A stretch of 64,000 bases of DNA, from positions 310,001 to 374,000 of the forward strand of contig JBGAJN010000004.1 of NCBI GenBank assembly GCA_044224905.1. The letters are read 5' to 3'. Below the pieces are notes generated by a model. It had not been told where the DNA came from. It worked only from the letters and a program-made list of their open reading frames with translations, and did not search any database. Positions within the stretch are counted from its first letter, which is position 1; each line of letters opens with the position of its first letter. The stretch is from JBGAJN01 sp044224905. GTDB taxonomy: Bacteria; Verrucomicrobiota; Verrucomicrobiia; Limisphaerales; JBGAJN01. A program made the translations under genes and the position numbers. This document shows positions 61,900 through 64,000 of this stretch, in pieces.

Positions 61900-62565
61900 G
61901 TGCACGCCAACGATCCCATCGCCGTTTGCTTCGCCACCACCGCCGAGGCGGCGGCGTTCCGCAAGCTGGCCAGAACGTTGGGCAAGGTTTCCATCGTTAT
62001 CACCGGCATGGGCACGGCCAACGCCGAAGCCGCAACGCGCAAAGCCCTGACCGGAACTCGCCCCTCGCTAATGATTAGTTCCGGCTTTGCCGGCGGATTG
62101 ACACCTGAGTTACCTGTCGGCGCCTTGCTTACGGACACGCAGGACGAAAGGCTCCGGAAAGAGCTGAGCCCCCTCGGCGTTCATTCGATTCGCTTCCATT
62201 GCTCGACGAGAATCGCGACGACTCCGGACGAAAAAGCTGCAGTGAGAAAATCGACCGGAGCCGACGCCGTGGAAATGGAATCCACCGCGATTCACAAAGT
62301 GTGTCGAGAGGCTGGCGTGCCCTCGATCACCCTTCGCATTGTTTCCGACTCGGCGAACGAATCGCTTCCGCTGGATTTCAACGCGCTCGTCGACGAGCAG
62401 CAGAACCTAAGCTTCGTAAAACTCGCGTGGAAATTGATCCGATCACCAGGGACCATTCCTCGCCTGATGACTTTTCAGAAGCAGGTAGATTTTTGCGGCC
62501 GCCGGCTAGCCACTGCAGTTGGCAGCTTTATCCTTAGTCTCCGGACAACGCAAACGGGCAACTAG
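61900..62565 (+). CDS. hpnG: Nucleoside phosphorylase-like, probable HpnG
   Basis: 221 residues from a GTG at 61900. It belongs to the phosphorylase/MTAN superfamily: AVCFATTAEAAAFRKLAR at the N-terminus, VIVTGMG-type VSIVITGMGTANAEAATRKA, SSGFAGGLTPELPVGALL, and DAVEMESTAIHKVCREAGVP, the catalytic block with M-E-S-x-A. Next to squalene-hopene cyclase this is best read as HpnG, which releases adenine from adenosylhopane to give ribosylhopane. An unrelated 5'-methylthioadenosine nucleosidase cannot be ruled out from sequence. hpnH and other hpn genes are not in the window. Confidence 0.82.
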   Translation: MHANDPIAVCFATTAEAAAFRKLARTLGKVSIVITGMGTANAEAATRKALTGTRPSLMISSGFAGGLTPELPVGALLTDTQDERLRKELSPLGVHSIRFHCSTRIATTPDEKAAVRKSTGADAVEMESTAIHKVCREAGVPSITLRIVSDSANESLPLDFNALVDEQQNLSFVKLAWKLIRSPGTIPRLMTFQKQVDFCGRRLATAVGSFILSLRTTQTGN

Positions 62566-62579
62566 GCGAACGCCTTCCT

Positions 62580-63482
62580 CTACTTCACGTCCCCGCCCTG
62601 CTCTTCCAACCATTGCTCGTAACTACGTTTGGGCACCGAAAGAACGGCGGCGGATAGCTTCTCCGATGTCTTTTCCTTGGCAACGTAAAGCGTGAAACCC
62701 GAGGGCATCTCGATTACTGCGCTCACGTCTCCCGCCTGCCGCAGCTGCACGCGCAACACCTGCTGTAAATCGCCGGGCAGATCTTCAAAGTAAAACTTCC
62801 GATCGGCATCAGGTGGCGACGGCGTCAACAATTGCGCATTTGGACCGAAGCGCTTCTTGATTTCCAATTGATCAGTTGTCGCGGACGACGCCAACACATT
62901 CGTCCGCGCGCCCAGCAGCCAAGTGGATTCCGAGACTTGATTCGATCCAGCGGCTTTGAACACCGCTAGCAGTTTGTCGCTGGAAGCGCCGCTGTTTTTT
63001 GCCGTGAGCAATTGCGCACGCGCGGCCTCAACCTGCCGACGCTGAGGGGAGTGCAATTGATCGTCGTTGTCAAATCTGTCACGTAGGACACGCTCCACCA
63101 AGATCGGCTTGGCTACCGTGCGAGCAAATCGCGCCCGATCACCGCCCAGCGCGGATTTCAGCTCCGCGAGAATTTCCGGCGCCCGCGTCGTCGTGTTGAT
63201 CCGATTCACCTCAGCGTCGAGTTGCGCGGAAGAAATCTCCACACCGTAGACCTTTTTGAGCGTAGATTCCTTGCGGAGGTCATCCTTTACCAGACGTTCG
63301 ATCAGCGAGGGTGGCGAGACCTTCTCAAAGGCGGGCTTTTCACCGAGACGGTGGTTGTAATAAACCCGCTCAATCGCAGTCCGATCGCGCAACAACTGCT
63401 CGATGTCGCGACCCGCGCCGAGCGCCCCGGCGGCGAGAAACAGAATTGCGATTGAAATGAATCTTCCGTGCATGGAACTCAC
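62580..63482 (-). CDS. SurA/PpiC-like secreted chaperone candidate
   Basis: 300 residues with a signal peptide (MHGRFISIAILFLAAGALGA after an earlier in-frame ATG at 63482). The helical body (IEQLLRDRTAIERVYYNHRL, SLIERLVKDDLRKESTLKKV, LDAEVNRINTTTRAPEILAE) resembles the N-terminal chaperone domain of SurA-like proteins; the C-terminal third (WLLGARTNVLASSATTDQLE, LPGDLQQVLRVQLRQAGDVS, FTLYVAKEKTSEKLS) looks like a PpiC/parvulin-like domain but lacks clear catalytic residues. A role in outer-membrane protein folding is inferred. It is convergent with hpnG (15 bp apart). Confidence 0.6.
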   Translation of the reverse strand: MSSMHGRFISIAILFLAAGALGAGRDIEQLLRDRTAIERVYYNHRLGEKPAFEKVSPPSLIERLVKDDLRKESTLKKVYGVEISSAQLDAEVNRINTTTRAPEILAELKSALGGDRARFARTVAKPILVERVLRDRFDNDDQLHSPQRRQVEAARAQLLTAKNSGASSDKLLAVFKAAGSNQVSESTWLLGARTNVLASSATTDQLEIKKRFGPNAQLLTPSPPDADRKFYFEDLPGDLQQVLRVQLRQAGDVSAVIEMPSGFTLYVAKEKTSEKLSAAVLSVPKRSYEQWLEEQGGDVK

Positions 63483-63632
63483 CGCTCATCCTGCCGTCGC
63501 CGGGCGAGAAGTTCAACCGCGCAGAACCTTGAGCGACCGGGTTTCACGTTGACTTGGTCGCGTCGGTTTTGACAATGACAGCCGACTATTGTGGGTTCCG
63601 CACAATCCACCAATGAAAAACCAACAACCGAG

Positions 63633-64000
63633 ATGAAGCTCACCCTCGCACTGAGGCAAACCCTTTGCGCAATCCTTCTGGTCGCGAACTGTGTCTCCGC
63701 AGCGAGCGAAACCACGCCAACCTACGCGTGGAGAAATTTCAGCGGCCAACCCGGCGGCGCAGGTAACGCGGACGGCACTGGTACGCGCGCACGATTCAAC
63801 TCGCCCTCCAGTACCGCCGTCGACGCCGAAGGCAATGTATACGTCGCGGACACGTTCAACCACACCATCCGCAAAGTATCCAGCAGCGGAGTCGTCATCA
63901 CGTTCGCCGGGGCTCCGGGCCAAGTCGGCAGCGCTGACGGTATCGGAAGCGCCGCGCGGTTTTCCTCGCCCACCGGAGTGGCGGTCGATGGCGCGGGCAA
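63633..64000 (+). CDS. Secreted NHL-repeat protein (5' part only)
   Basis: The ATG at 63633 begins a signal peptide (MKLTLALRQTLCAILLVANC, then VSAASE) and runs past the window edge. The mature start has at least two NHL-type units: GAGNADGTGTRARFNSPSST with AVDAEGNVYVADTFNHTIRK, followed by GVVITFAGAPGQVGSADGIG and SAARFSSPTGVAVDGAG. These form beta-propellers in exported PVC and Bacteroidetes proteins. A 7-codon ORF (63613-63636) ends with a TGA overlapping this ATG. Function cannot be assigned; further domains lie outside. Confidence 0.82.
   Translation, partial: MKLTLALRQTLCAILLVANCVSAASETTPTYAWRNFSGQPGGAGNADGTGTRARFNSPSSTAVDAEGNVYVADTFNHTIRKVSSSGVVITFAGAPGQVGSADGIGSAARFSSPTGVAVDGAG

Overview
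The window looks like a chromosomal segment of a GC-rich Gram-negative bacterium of the PVC superphylum, most probably Verrucomicrobiota. The support is the 51-residue Chlamydiae/Verrucomicrobia-type small basic protein, a PVC-type CxxCH membrane-bound dehydrogenase, several secreted sulfatases, an outer-membrane porin, hopanoid genes and a ceramidase-like hydrolase. Genes are tightly packed with many 1-4 bp start/stop overlaps. No phage, IS element or CRISPR array was seen.

Layout. 1-1736 (minus): end of a ZIP-type metal transporter, rpsR, rpmG and a DksA-like protein lacking the usual four-cysteine finger. 2056-5153 (plus): TIM-barrel sugar isomerase/epimerase, RbsD/FucU mutarotase, hotdog thioesterase and secreted ceramidase-like protein. 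5330-7829 (plus): InlB-repeat surface protein preceded by two tiny overlapping ORFs. 7911-14046 (minus): a long run of a 206-residue membrane protein, winged-helix regulator, ispH and six membrane proteins, three of which look like tandem relatives; the same palindrome lies before the first gene and before ispH. 14148-19576: housekeeping genes (MnmC-like methyltransferase, folD, rluB, SH3 protein, small basic protein, purE). 19724-22426: MFS transporter, a small basic gene and a LysR regulator.

The centrepiece is 22893-37323 (plus): porin, urtABCDE, a mini HupE/UreJ-like membrane protein, ureD, fused ureAB, ureC, ureF, a glutaminase-STAS-cyclic-nucleotide-domain fusion, and ureG with a histidine-rich tail. 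This reads as a single nitrogen-scavenging unit: urea crosses the outer membrane, is imported by the ABC system and hydrolysed by urease, while the embedded glutaminase also releases ammonia. A LysR gene diverges from it, and a sigma-54-like -24/-12 element lies upstream of the porin. No ureE is present, and UrtC carries an extra hydrophilic block of about 120 residues. A tRNA-Thr(UGU) follows.

37573-52353 (minus) is a polysaccharide/sulfatase region: CxxCH dehydrogenase, FAD oxidoreductase, OsmC, three GNAT acetyltransferases, a frameshifted phzF, a Tat-exported pyruvyltransferase-like protein, a GH71/99-like hydrolase and three sulfatases. 52460-59724 (plus) holds pgm, pgi, an LTA-synthase-like enzyme, a Dabb protein and a conserved protein of unknown role. 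59854-62565 holds squalene-hopene cyclase and a probable hpnG. The window ends with a SurA-like lipoprotein-sized secreted protein (minus) and the start of an NHL-repeat protein.
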